Shown: one piece after another, positions 21,531 to 33,690 of the stretch
Layout: every line of letters starts with the position of its first letter
How positions within the stretch are numbered: position 1 is the stretch's first letter
Source: Ostrinia nubilalis
Taxonomy: Eukaryota; Arthropoda; Insecta; Lepidoptera; Crambidae
Assembly (NCBI RefSeq): GCF_963855985.1
Contig: NC_087110.1
Span: forward strand, 9,043,001 to 9,107,000
Length of the DNA: 64,000 nt
Direction: 5' to 3'
Position numbers and translations under genes: made by a program
Notes under the pieces: model-generated
What the model saw: the letters and a program-made list of their open reading frames with translations, nothing else
What the model was told of the DNA's origin: nothing
The model's database searches: none

Positions 21531-21548
21531 TCATGTGCAAAGCACCCG

Positions 21549-21710
21549 TGTCAAAGTTAAAGAACATTTAAATAACGCGAGTAAGGTTTCAAGTAATTAC
21601 CCTTTCATTATCGTAAATACAGGTAATGCGGAAAATAATGTGGCATATAATAATTATGGATTAACGTTAAATATTAAATTCGAACTATTATTATAATGAC
21701 GGTCGGGTAA
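21549..21710 (-). promoter_or_regulatory. Displaced 5' flank of OR-B, shared with OR-A
   Basis: Matches the sequence directly upstream of OR-A (8480-8600). About 1.2 kb of microsatellite, MITE and foldback (about 20300-21545) now separate it from the OR-B start, so any proximal promoter has been moved away. 21711-22071 is AT-rich DNA without a recognised feature. Confidence 0.45.
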
Positions 21711-22071
21711 CATGTTGGTTTTTATTTTATTTATTTTTTAAGAAATTCTTTTCAGTGTCAACTAATGCTTTAAGTGCTATACACCTTGCCAAGTAAAGTA
21801 GTTTTCTGTCGCAGACAAAATAAAGAAGAATTTCTAGAAAATTGGAAGCTGCTTTTTGATTTTTAATGGGAGGTAAATACCTACTTTGGGCACCTTTATT
21901 CTCTCTTTTAGTATATTTTACCGAGCAAATTTGTGACTACAGGTTGATAAATACAATTATTTTGTTTTATTTAAGTTTCAAACTAATTAAATATTGGATA
22001 AACAAAGAAAATAAAAGACGAATTGTCTCATTATGTTTACTACCAGTAGCACAAATAACAAAGTTTTGGAC

Positions 22072-25063
22072 TTAAGAACGTGTACTGTAGATAGTTTGGA
22101 GAAGTGCGAAATATGACCAAGCTGTGCTCAATATCTGAAACAAACGTTTTAAACCAATATATCGATTACAGTTTTAGTAAAGATTATATTTATTAGGTAC
22201 TAAATAAAAGTTAATGTAGGTACATTTATCTAAGTTAGTAAGTAAAAGCTTACCTTCATGTAAGCTCTCAAGTTGACATCTGCGAATCCAGCTGCAGTCA
22301 GCTTGCACGGGTCTTGGGCTCTACAAATGTAAAGAGTTAAATACATAAATAGTATGATAATAATAATTACCTACGTATTTTATATTAAATTACTTTTTTC
22401 CTTTTCGTATTCATGTTTCTCTAATAGAAAAACTTTTTCATTTTCGTACCGTATTAGCTTAATTATGTTACCTACGTTAATTATCTGAGCAATTTTGTTC
22501 AAAACTTCTAAATACCTACGTAAATATTAAAATGGTTTTAAATTGTTGTAATAAGAGATTAACGAAGATCAGTTGACTGACTAAATAAAGTTTAAAAAGA
22601 ACGCAAAACACGAGATTTATATTAAGATAAATAATATTTTTTCTCTACTTTTTCTCTCTCTAGGTTGTCTGGTCGAGATCACTCCATAAAAAAGTCTAAA
22701 TTGAGTCTCTTGTGTATTTCTTTCTTTCTTGTCTTTATCTATAAATCTATTTTCACCTGGTTTGAACCAGAAGAACGTTTCGCCCCATCATCACGTCGGT
22801 GAGGTACCACCGGCTGTTGTACACGGCGTTGCTCACATCCATGCTCTGGAAACCAATCATCATTCAACATCATCAGTCAATCATCATAGAGGCGAAAACA
22901 GACTTAGATCAACTATAGTGTACTCGTATCTATGCAATATGTATATTTGTAAGTGGCGAACAATGGCGGTGGAGAGGAAGAAGAAGGAACACGTGACTTA
23001 TTTAACCAATCAAAGCGCACATGGCATGGTTATTGCTTACTTATTATTTTACGCGTGAGTTCAGTAAGTTTATCAATTTGCGAAAATTTGGGCTAAATTA
23101 ATACAATATAATCTCTTGTTTAGAAGCCTACGGAACTTTATTAATTTCCTACAAAATTTTGCGGTCTTGTTATTTTCCAGTGACACGTACATTTTCTTGT
23201 ATAATCATCCTTATTACAATAGTAAATAAGAAAGATGCCAAAGTGTTTAGCTTAAAGTGCCATCGTGTGGACATCTTGCTCTCCATAAAGACGATACCCA
23301 TGTAAGTAAAATAAAAAAGAAGCTTGCATGCATGTTTGAAGAAGCTAACGGCATGTGAGTATCTAACTGGAGCAATGTGAATACGCTTCCAAGGAATTTG
23401 CTTTCTAAATTTTTTGCTCCTCTAATGTGCAATCTACTTACAGAACTCATCAGGATATCACCAAAGAAGCATAGAAAGAACACTTGCAGCAAGCTCATGA
23501 AGAGGAAAATGATGAACGTCATCACAAACGCCTTGTCATCTATGGTCTGAAAGAAAATAATATTGAAAATTGTCTATTGGTTGTACCAAATTAATGAAGC
23601 GAAGGTTTTTGAAGCGATAATAGCACTCGTGATACGAGGAAAAATTGAATCCCGCCGCAAATACGAAACAGAAGCATTTATTTAGCCTATCTTGAAGGGT
23701 TAAAGGGATATTCTTAAAAAAAAAATGATATGAATAAAATTATTTACCGTAACGTTAAAGCCAGTGAGGCAAATAACCAAGGAGCTGGTGCAGAAGTTCA
23801 GGAGAGTGGATTTGGAGTATACTCCTTCCAGCATGTTTGCGGATCTAAAAAATAAAATAAAATTTAAATATCTCAGTGGGTATACTACTTATTTAGTCTT
23901 ATGAACATAGAAATAGAGAAGTTTTGGATTTAATAAGCATTTGTAAGTTTTGGACGTCCAATAAAGAATAGTAACATCTATGAAGAGTTACCTTATAATT
24001 TCCTGGTGCCACTTAATCAACTCCTGGAATTTGGTCCGAATAGCAGCCTGGTCGATGGAATCGACCGCAGAGACACTCCTGCTGGGAATGATCTCTTGGA
24101 ACTGGTGCTGCAAGAGCTTGAACTGGATCTTGATGTGGGTACAGCAGGTGAAGAAGAAGTAGTCAGTGGCGCAGATTTCCAGGAGAACGATACATTCTGG
24201 ATTAGAACAGTCAACATGCTGATAAATCATTGCTAGTAGAGACAGAAAACTTCATCATCATCATCATCATCAACAGCCCTTTACTGTCCACTGCTGGACT
24301 ATGAGCCTCCTCCGCTATAGTGCAGGGTTTTGGCATAATGCCCACGCTTGGCAGGCGGTTGGAGATCGCAGTTTAAAAGATTGATGTTTTTCAGAGAGCG
24401 CTGCTGCCCGTTCTCTGTTTGATGAATGATGAAGAATAACTCATGTATTTTTGTAAATATACTTGGTATAGACTTACCTGACCAAATCTGGTGGATATAC
24501 GCAAAAGGCCAATATCGGAGATCAAACGAATCGAATGGATACACATCCAAAAACGGCAGCATAAGTTCTAACTGCCCCGTAGTAAAATACTTAACTGCTA
24601 TCAAAATGAGAGGACTTGCATCAAAAACGACAATCATCAGGCAATTCAATACGTTAAGTACGCTAGTTATAATGTTCAAAAATTTTATTTCTGGTTCGAT
24701 TATGTCCTCCCGCTCAGAGTTTTCAAACTCCTTAGCTTTGAGTTCTAAACTTCGTAAGTTGTCCATTAGGATGTGTACTTTCTTCTCGTTTAAGATCATG
24801 AAAACAGCCTTGATATCTCCAAGAATGCTTAAGGTTAGACAAGGAGCGACATACGTGAGTTCTGTGAAGTTTTTGCCACTGACAATACCGTATAAGACCC
24901 ATTGCAGAGCCCCAACGATGTCGGTGTTCAGCCAAAGAAAGTTGAAGAGATAGACGCAGTTTTGCTTGAAGTTTCTTTTATCGTTTTCTATATTTAAGCC
25001 AGTAAGTCGAAACGCGAATGTAATCTTCTTCAAAGATTTGTCAAACAGCGATTCTTTTTCCAT
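22072..25063 (-). CDS. Odorant receptor OR-C, seven exons, about 403 aa, intact
   Basis: Coding exons are 25063-24478, 24196-23992, 23844-23748, 23546-23442, 22845-22757, 22320-22254 and 22134-22072, giving 1212 nt without stops. Phases are 1,2,0,0,2,0. All introns are GT-AG, including intron 5 (AG|GTGAAA). The chosen ATG (25061-25063) gives MEKESLFDKSLKKITF, in line with the N-termini of the other copies and in an AAAATGG context. An in-frame ATG at 25145-25147 would add 28 residues, but no paralogue supports it. Motifs are IWPFAYIHQIW-like YWPFAYIHQIW, FFFTCCTH, CLTGFN, CFFGDIL, AVYNSRWYL and AWSYFALLQT. The protein should be a seven-helix channel subunit with Orco. Intron 1 holds a repeat fragment. 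Ligand unknown. Confidence 0.93.
24262..24425. repeat. Repeat fragment with CCACTGCTGGACTATGAG, copy 1 of 2
   Basis: Starts in an ATC microsatellite and includes CACGCTTGGCAGGCGG and AGAGAGCGCTGCTGCCC. The second copy is at 40059-40268. It lies in intron 1 of OR-C. Probably the 3' end of a non-LTR element. Confidence 0.75.
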
Positions 25064-25597
25064 TTTTGCGTCTGAACTGTCGCTCGTTCGATCGGTAAGG
25101 GATTTTAGTGTTAAATGTTCAATTTCTCCATCTGTATGATTAAGCATTGTTACCTTGAACGTGGCGCTATGCAATTTGAATTTGAAATCAGGATTAATTA
25201 GTAACTTGAATTGTAACCGTAGGGTTAGTGAGCCAGGTCAAATTAATAAGTCACCATAATTAGAGGTTCTGAGTGATCCCATAAATGCTACTTTTGCGCC
25301 CTTTAACTTCGTCTTATTCTGTTAGTATGTCTTCCTTTATAATGTGGTGAGTTTTCTCTGTTCCTACATAAAAATTACATCTATTTTTGCCCGATCTTGT
25401 CGTGAGAATGAAAAATTTCCGTAACTTTCAAGTGATTTTGCAAAAAATATTTATTGGCAACTACCTAGCTAACAGCTCACTTGATAGGCCCTTATTGTAT
25501 TTGGTGTATAATCTCTTCTTATAGGTTACATAAGATTTTGCTTGACACCTGCCATCCGCTATGCACTGAAGGGAAGTCGATCCTTAACTTCGAACTC

Positions 25598-25752
25598 CTA
25601 TGTTCTTCTGATTAATTTCGTTGCGGGTCCAATGGCAGTTTAACTTTACCGGGACAAACTTGACCTTCACTGGTTGGGTTTTTATTGGCGGTCAAGCTGT
25701 AGATCCTGGCTACACAGGAGTAGCAGTGGCGGGAAATTGAGGTGGGAATAGT
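25598..25752 (-). repeat. Dispersed repeat, copy 2 of 3
   Basis: Reverse-complement match to 5313-5435 and 37051-37196. Confidence 0.8.
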
Positions 25753-27449
25753 CCGTTCGCCTTTTACTTAGAAATAGCTTTATTTTAAACCGAAATATAG
25801 GAGACCGCACTGTGTCATGCATTTTCACGAACTAAATCAACGGCGCGTAATACTGGGTCATTAAAATGTCATTGTTTGATATAGAGTTGATAATGCTTAG
25901 AATTTGCACTTTGTTAAGACACTGCATTGTACCTGGTGGTTCGTTCGTTTAAGCTAAATGACGTTTACTGCTGGACAAAAGGATAAAGCACTAAAAGGAT
26001 TATAAGTGGTAGGTACCAGTATTATACAAAAACGCCTTATAGTTTTATTTTTATAAATAAAAGATTGAAATAAAAAATACTTTCAGACTCTACCGATTTC
26101 TTTTCTGTTAATTGGTCCAAAGAACTATGTACTACCATTTTTCCACTAGCTCGAAACATGCCAGGATGAGGCAATCAGTGGTATTTTAACCGACTTCAAA
26201 AAAGGAGAATATTGTCGTAGGTAGAAAAGGTGGCTAGTTTATGTGGACTATAAACTGCAACATTTTCTACTCTAAAAAAACCATTCAGTATTTTTTTTTT
26301 ACTTTTATGTGTTTTAGCCAGTTTTTAAGGGTCTTTTAAAGTCAGTTTAATTATTTTTATGAAGAATATTATTGGGATATAAACAAGTAGGTACATATAA
26401 AAATGATTGTGCTTATCGTACTTATCACCATATTCCAAAGTCTATGGCGTTAAACCAACAGCTCCTACCATCAGTGTCGCATTGGAAAGGTACTTCAAAT
26501 ATCGTGAAAAAATCAATGAAAAAATCGTTAAGATTTTCATAGGTTCATTTCTGAATATTCTGCTTTATAATTTTGTAAAACTGAATGCTATGTCTGAATA
26601 GGTACCCATGAATTTACTTTTTCAAAAATTTTTTAAAAAAAATGTGTTTAAAAACAAAAAAAATGTTAAGTTAAAATACCTGTAACAAGTACTTTAGGTG
26701 CAAAAACCATCAGTTGTAAATAATATTTCGGACACATTTTCCTTGAGTTTGGTGAAATAGACTCCATAGGAATTAAAGATGATCCATAGTATACGAACGA
26801 GTAGGTATACCCAGGGATACCCTATAGTGTAGGTACTTTACAGAGTGTTCTGAAGAAATACGTAGGTAATGCTCCTTTAGGTGACTGCTTAACATTTTCC
26901 ACGTCCGTCAAACGTATTAGCACAGAATAATAATAAGTACTACGTACAGAAGTTTTACTTCACGAAGGTATTTAAATAAATGTATGCTCAATGTCACTAA
27001 CAATATGGTGTAATTTAGCCTGTCTCAAAAGTCAAGCACCATTTTGTTCACAAACGTCAGTGATCGGCACTGCGCCGAAGCTATAGGGCTGACTTCGGTA
27101 AAATGATGTGACGTGAGGTGTCAAACTGCGGAAAATGGCGGAGGAAATACATGATTTAGCATGAATTATCATGAATAATATTAACTACTTATTTACCTCT
27201 CAGTGTCTTGAGGCACCTTAAAAAAGTACACCATTTTCTTTATTTTCTTCCATCATACACAAGAATACGCGTGCGAGTCAATGTTCGCTCGTATGTGAGG
27301 CCTTGTCGTATAGTATGCTGTAGGTGGGCCATCGTGCGTGTTTTGTTTTCGATGTAAACTTGCGGAGATGAACAGGCCTGGTATTAGTAGAACAGTCTCA
27401 CTTTGTAGACTATGCATTTTTGTTACAAACTAGCACGTATTCCAATTAC
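25753..27449. other. Intergenic, no gene seen
   Basis: AT-rich DNA between OR-C and OR-D. It contains the frequent repeat word CCGACTTCAAAAAAGGAG near 26191. Part of 26870-26935 resembles 27874-27965. No credible coding frame. Confidence 0.6.
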
Positions 27450-28065
27450 ATAAGATGCAAGTGTGAAGCTTGATATGCTGTGCATAGAGCAACCGCACGT
27501 CATTACTATAGCAACTCCACGCAGGAGTATGGAACTACGAAATGCTCCTTTCATCATCATCATCATTTCAGCCATAGGACGTCCACTGCTGACCATAGGC
27601 AGAGTATTTACTCTGCCATAGGCCTCCCCCAATAATTTTCACAATGGCCGGTTTATGGCGGCCTGCATCCAGATGGGGTTTTCTGTCCACCTCGTGGATG
27701 GACGTCCTATGCTGCGCTTTCCGGTACGTGGCCTCCACTCCAGAACCTTGCTGCCCCATCGGCCGTCAGTTCTGCGTACTATGTGCCCTGCCCATTGCCA
27801 CTTCAGCTTGCTAATCCGTTGGGCTATGTCAGCGACCTTAGTTCTTTTACGGATCTCCTCATTTCTTATTCGAATGCTCCTTTAGATGAAACTAAATCCT
27901 CCTTAACATGCAACTCGCAACAAACAATCAATTTTCCACGTCGTCAAGCGACAATAAGCACATGAAACGATGCATTTTAGTTGCAAAATAACACCTATTT
28001 CAACTGCATAAGGTGCAAGTGTGAAGCTTGATGTGCTGTGCATAGAGTAACCGCACGCCATTACT
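27450..28065. repeat. Direct duplication flanking a LINE insertion
   Basis: GATGCAAGTGTGAAGCTTGA...CATTACT at about 27453-27505 recurs with few changes at about 28012-28065. The DNA between contains a LINE fragment. It looks like a local tandem duplication with an insertion in one unit. Confidence 0.65.
27549..27870 (-). mobile_element. LINE fragment: reverse-transcriptase C-terminus and 3' tail
   Basis: The minus strand reads KRTKVADIAQRI, KLKWQWAGH and EWRPRTGKR-type blocks with frame breaks, then AGCAGTGGACGTCCTATGG and an ATG microsatellite tail (27551-27565). Same family as 5610-5905. 5'-truncated, dead. Confidence 0.85.
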
Positions 28066-28362
28066 CAGGTGAGCGCTCGGATCGCGGGCCGGGAAGCGTG
28101 GTCGGTTTTTGCTGTCGTATCTTGAGGGAGGTGCAAATGCGGGCCAACAGTTTCGGGAGTTTTCGTGAGTCTTGCAAAATTTATTAAAAGATATCAATTG
28201 TGACGTTCATTTATTTAAGTATGTGCTATTATAGATATTACATTTATTTCATAGTTAGATTTAATTAACAGATTTTAACTTTTTGAATTGAATCTTTTGC
28301 ATGGTGTTTTTAAACATAAAATATACTTATACGTATGTAGATGCATAAACCGTACACCATCA

Positions 28363-30236
28363 TCAACCGAATACAATAGTTTTCAGCAATGCAAAGTACG
28401 ACCAGGCGTTACTTAGGATCTGAAAAAAAAAGTTTTCTCAATACTGAAATATGAAATAACTTTTATTTTTATTTGATTTCATTTATCTGTGCACTCACCC
28501 TCATAAATGCCGTTAGGTTTACATCAGCAAACCCGTATGCAGTAATCTTGCAGGGCTTGCTTGATCTTATCATCATCAAAAGCAAATTTTTGCCGACAAA
28601 TGGCTCTTTACCATACCATAGACACTTGTAAGCAGCATCACCGACTCCCATGCTCTACAAAAACAAATAAAAAAAACATTAAAATTGTTTAATTAATTCG
28701 AATCAAATAAATTAAATCGATAACATAAGTATTTAAAAGAAATTACCGATCTCATTAATAGATCTCCAAAGAAACACACGAAGAAAATTTGCAGTAGACT
28801 CGTCAATAGAAATGATACGAACGAGATAACCATAATCTTGTCTGTCAATACCTAAAAAAAGTTGAATTGTCAAAAAAACAAGTTGGATGCAACGAATTTA
28901 GAAAAGTATCACGGGTATACTTACCAACACATCGAATCCAGTCAGACAAATTAAAACGGAGCTTGATATGAAGTTGAAGAGAATACTCTTGGAGTAAATA
29001 ACTTCAAGTGTCTGTGTACACCTGCAAAATAAAATTCAACACCTCTCCAATTAAAATCAAGTTTCGTCCGCGGACACATCAGACGACGCACTTTAACGCC
29101 AAGTTAAAAAAAATAGTGTACAATTTGATGCCATATTTTTTTGTTCAGTAGCTATGTATTCTTTTTCTATGAAAATATTTTTCTTTCTAATTTTTTGTTT
29201 TTTCTTTCTAATAATTAGGACTATTAATTTAATTTAAGCATTCTTTACCTTATCAAATCTTGATGCCACATTACCATCTCCCGAAAACTGGTCTTGAAGT
29301 TTTTCAATGTTGTATTCTCCTTAACTAAGTCTTTTATTTCAGATTGTAGAAGACGGAATTGTATGGTGATAAATGTGCAGCAAGTGTATAAAATAAAATC
29401 TGACGAACATATGTAAACGTTTACTACGACATCTGTAAATGAAAATTGTATATTATTAGAATGATGAGAACAAAATAATGAGCAATTAGTTTTACAAAAA
29501 AGTTGTAATATTAAAAAAAGAATTAACAATTTTAGAGGAATTTGTATGAAGGTATTATTAATATCATGTTAATAGGTAATGTTTACAACCGGATATTTTT
29601 TTCATTTCTAATATAAAAATATTGTAAATTATTACGATACTTACTTGACCAAATTTGATGCAAGTAAACAAAAGGCCAGTACTTTATGTCATGCGAGTCA
29701 AAAGGGTACAAAATCAGAAATGGTAACACCAGATCCCATTCCTTTGTCCGGTAGTACTTGTAGCCAATTAAAATCAATGGATTTACCAAAAACATCATCA
29801 CTAAAACTGAGTAAGCAATATGCAACACTTTTATTAGACTGTGCAGAAAACTTATCTCATCTTTGTAGATTACATCATTTTCCTTTTTTTTCTGGCGCAG
29901 TTGATCTTTAACTTCCATTTCTTTGAGAGTACTAATCAATTGTTGGAGTTTTTTCTCGTTTAATACAACAGCGAGCGATTTAAAGTTTGCTAGAAAGCTA
30001 AAAGTTATACAAGGAGCACAGTAAGTTATCTCGGCAAAATTTTTTCCTTCTTTAATTCCCATCACAAGACACCAAATGGCGCCTGCCAGGTCAAAGTTAA
30101 GCCATTGCAAATTAAAAAGGTAGATTAAAGTAAATTTCAGATTATTTTTGCTGTTTTTGATATTTATCCCTGCTATATGGCACGTGAATTTTATTTTATC
30201 CAGTGATGTTTCAAGAAGCCTATTTTCAGGATTCAT
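28363..30236 (-). CDS. Odorant receptor OR-D, six exons, 396 aa, intact; one intron lost
   Basis: Coding exons are 30236-29645, 29432-29249, 29021-28925, 28851-28747, 28654-28499 and 28419-28363 (1191 nt, no stops). The fifth exon is 156 nt, exactly the sum of exons 5 (89) and 6 (67) in the other copies, and reads through MMIRSSKPCKITAYGFADV without a gap. The intron was therefore removed precisely. Remaining phases are 1,2,0,0,0. The start is MNPENRLLETSLDKIKF. Motifs are YWPFVYLHQIW, YTCCTF, CLTGFD, CFFGDLL and AWSYFALLKT; the tail is short (IVFG). It is the most compact gene of the cluster, with introns under 220 bp and few repeats. Seven-helix receptor subunit, ligand unknown. Confidence 0.93.
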
Positions 30237-31770
30237 GTTTTCTAAGCACGAGACGCTATGACGAACTGTGCGATGAAATAATTTTTCTTTTGTTTGAGTT
30301 GATTACGAAACAATTGGAAAACTTTTAATCATCCTTATTATAAGAAAGTTTCATTCTTTTCTTTTCTTTTTAAGTTTAATTAATGTTATTACTTATTATA
30401 CAAGATGTTTTAAGATGGATTTATAACTATTTTATATTTAAAAAGTTCCATTTAAAAAAAACTAAATAAAATATATCGTTAATTTAATTACAATTTTTAC
30501 TAAATGTATCTAAATAAATGAAAGTTTCAACAACATTCGATACGTAACATTTAGTTACAATTTCAAAGAAAGTCCTGGAATTTCGCAGCCCATCCCAAAC
30601 TAAACTCGCGGCCCCAGTTGAGCGTCCCTCGCACCCCTGGCACTTGTTGCTGAGATGCGGCTGTGTTTCGCACTGCCGTCATTGTAGCTGTCACTCGCTT
30701 TTGTCGTTTTGCGAGAAAAAGTACTCGCCGGATCGAGTTGCGATCGTGTACCGCACACGGTGACGTGAAAATTCCGTTTTGGGAGTAAAATCGTAGAGCT
30801 TACGATTTTTCAGACTTTCCGATAAAACAAACTTTTGTAAGATTAAGTTAATATAAAGAAAACTAATCTAATTGAAAAGGTTATGACAGAAAAAAAAATC
30901 CATTGGACGACATGAATAGCTTAAAATGGCGTTACATGTTTTCTTTTGAACCCCTTCTTTAAGTCTACGTGATTATTACGTGTACTGAACCTTGGTAGTA
31001 TTTATTTACCAAAACCAAATTGAACATCCTCAGTTCTTGGCCTTTTCTTCCTTACTGTAACTAGATTTGAAACATTGTGTTACATTGATGAATCCCCTGC
31101 TCTACTAAACTGCTACTACTACTTACTTACTGAAATAAAGTGTTCACAAAATTATTTAAATGTTCAAAAGAGCTTAAATTTAGCCCTTTTACTTAGTGGT
31201 TAGCCGTACTGTTAAAATATTTGACGGTAAAATCCAATTTGGGAAATTCATAAACAAACTCAATCGTTCGTATTCGCTTCTCGTTTGAAAAAATAGGATC
31301 ATGGTTATTTTTCAAGTTCAACCCTAAAATGCATTTTGCATTTTTCCTCAAAAAATGCACACGGCGTAACCCAGACAGCTTAAAAGAAAAAACTTCGACA
31401 GCGGAGTCCGCTTTTCGGTTATCTGTGGGCGCCGGTTTTCCCGCGCTATGATTAACGACAGTGCACTTTTCTTTTTTTCTTCGCGCGCAACAAGTGTTAC
31501 GTTCCGAAACTCGAAAAGTATTTTGCTGACCACAGACTTTTACAAACATTGGTTTATACAATGCTTAGCAAAATTAATGTAGAGTCATGCATTTTTTGTG
31601 GATGATTTTGGAGATAAACATGTTAAAAGCTGCTTAACTTGCAAATTAATAAGATTGTTTCACTAATTAAAAAACTATTTAACACATAAGCAGCAACTGG
31701 ATCCCGACGGCTTTTGTTTTTCGAAGCATGGCGGAGTTCTTTTATAACGTACTTCTTTCTTTCTTTTATA
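30237..31770. other. Intergenic upstream of OR-D
   Basis: AT-rich. A GC-richer stretch at 30590-30800 with CpGs could be regulatory or a repeat. A 122-codon minus frame at 31193-31561 has no recognisable domain and is not called. No proven gene. Confidence 0.5.
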
Positions 31771-31774
31771 ACTT

Positions 31775-31905
31775 TTCTTTACCTTAAAGGCCGGCAACGC
31801 ACCTGTAACGCCCCTGGGTCTGCGGGTGTCTATGGGCGACGGTAATCACTTACCATCAGGTGATCCGTCTGCTCGTTTGCCTCCTATCACATAAAAAAAA
31901 AAAAA
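31775..31905 (+). mobile_element. LINE/SINE 3' end with poly(A)
   Basis: AAAGGCCGGCAACGCACCTG, then ACTTACCATCAGGTGATCCG and TGCTCGTTTGCC, followed by about 25 A. This is a very common lepidopteran retroelement 3' end. Confidence 0.8.
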
Positions 31906-32904
31906 AAAAAAAAAAAATAACGGTAAAATATAGATTTAAGCTCGCATTAAGTACATTCACTGCATGATCGATTACAAAATTGAGTAACTATCTATACAGT
32001 TCTACCTATGTTTGCGAAAGTGTCATGTAGTAAATTAAAAGTTTTTATAATTTTTTTACATGGAATCCCCAAATCGTAGATTTTTTTTTTCTATTTTTTT
32101 TTTAAATTAACTTTTATGCAAAGGAACAACGCCATACAGCCAGAACTTGCCCCGGAATTTGCCAATCCACTGCTTGGCGCCATTTTTTTCCACAGTTGGC
32201 TTCCCGCGCTACCGGCCATTCACGGACGAATAACTCTGCGTTCCGTTACGCGTTTTCATGGAAAATGTAAACAGCTATACAATGCATCGTTACACACTTC
32301 TTCGAATTCAAATGGTTTTCGAACGGTTCGTGCTAGTGTGATTCATACGGTTTTTTACCAAGAAATGCTGCAAAATAATTAAAGTGAATATGAAAGAACA
32401 TTATTTTTTTAATTACTTTATGTCTGTTCATAAGTGTTAATTTATGCCTGAAATATAATGATAATGTGAAAATTACTTTGTTAATTTTAAATTAAACATA
32501 TTATTTTAAATACTAAGTACAGCTAACCCCCTCTAATACCAATTAAAACAATGCTTATTATCTTATGTCATTAAAGCCATTTATTATTTCAGTAATTAGT
32601 CAAAGTACCTAATGAAGTTAAAAACTTTTTCTAGTAAATTACCTTTAATGATTTCATGTTCATTTTCAAAGAATTGCTGAAATCCTTTGTTTATTTTCAA
32701 CTTTAATTTCATAAACTTTTTCTGTAAGTAATAAATAAAGGAAAATCGTTTCTACATCGGTTCAAGTAATTGCTAAAAATTAAGTTTTTCAGAGCATTTT
32801 TTTTTAAAGTGACCTTAATAAAGGGATTAGATTCCAGTTCGGCCTGAAACTCGGCTTCGCCCGTGTGAAATTCAGTTTACCTTAGATCGTTATGTTACAG
32901 TCAA
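31906..32904. other. Intergenic, no gene seen
   Basis: AT-rich. An 88-codon plus frame at 32116-32382 shows no known motif and no splice context. Left uncalled. Confidence 0.5.
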
Positions 32905-33415
32905 AACTGACAGACTGCAAAAATCAGTCAAAAGTGGTTTTGATTGATGCCCTTGCGCCTTGGTCAATATAAATTTTGACCGAATTTTCCAGTCAAAAGT
33001 GGTTTTGACCAAGGGCGTTAGTCAAAACCACTTTTAAGTGCAAAAAATCTGCCAAACGTGGTTTCGCCTGATTTAAAATTTTACCAATCAGTCAAAAAGT
33101 GTCATAATTAGTGACAATTACATGGAAATCATCAAAAATGAGTTAAAAAAAAATTTTAAGTGTAAAATTTTTGTGATTTTTGCATACAAAATGATCACAA
33201 CTAACTTAGTTACAACAGTAATATTGCTAGGTACCTACTCTTCAAGTAAAAGATAAGTAGTTTTTAATTTGTTTGATCGGTTAAATAAAATGTTTTGTAC
33301 TCAGAAGTGGAACTGATGAAATGTGAGCTGGATAAATCAGTCAAAAGTGATATTGACCAAAGGCATCGGTCAAAAGTGGTTTTGACTGATTATGAGTTTT
33401 GACTGCAACAGTTAT
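32905..33415. repeat. Repeat with recurring AGTCAAAAGTGGTTTTGAC in both orientations
   Basis: The word TCAAAAGTGGTTTTGA or close variants occur near 32928, 32992 and 33368, a variant TCAAAAGTGATATTGAC near 33342, and the complement GTCAAAACCACTTTTAAG near 33022. Several copies could fold on each other. Probably a DNA transposon relic. No coding frame. Confidence 0.6.
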
Positions 33416-33569
33416 AAGTAGGTGTTATTCTAATGTTATCTCTACTAATATTATAAACGCAAAAGCTTGTATTTATGGATGTTTTTTCACACTTTCACTC
33501 AAAAACTACTGAATGTATTATTGTTTAACAAAATGTTATTTTGGCAATTAACGTCCTATGTTAAAGTTT

Positions 33570-33690
33570 TACATAGGCTGGGTTGCATCATATAACTAAT
33601 CTTACTTTAACTTTAACAAATGTCAAAAGTTTGTCAAATTCCATACAAAAATCACCGGTTATAGGTAATCACGGCTAAAATAACGTGGTG
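33570..33690. repeat. Dispersed repeat shared with 61555-61690
   Basis: Both hold GGCTGGGTTGC, CTTACTTTAACTTT, GTCAAA and CCATACAAAAA. Diverged copies, class unknown. Confidence 0.6.

Noticed and set aside
25145..25174. Upstream start for OR-C at 25174
   Set aside because: The codon there is TTG, not ATG, and the paralogues begin at the position matching 25063.
31193..31561. 122-codon minus-strand frame
   Set aside because: No recognisable domain, overlapped by another frame, no splice or promoter context. Kept uncalled.
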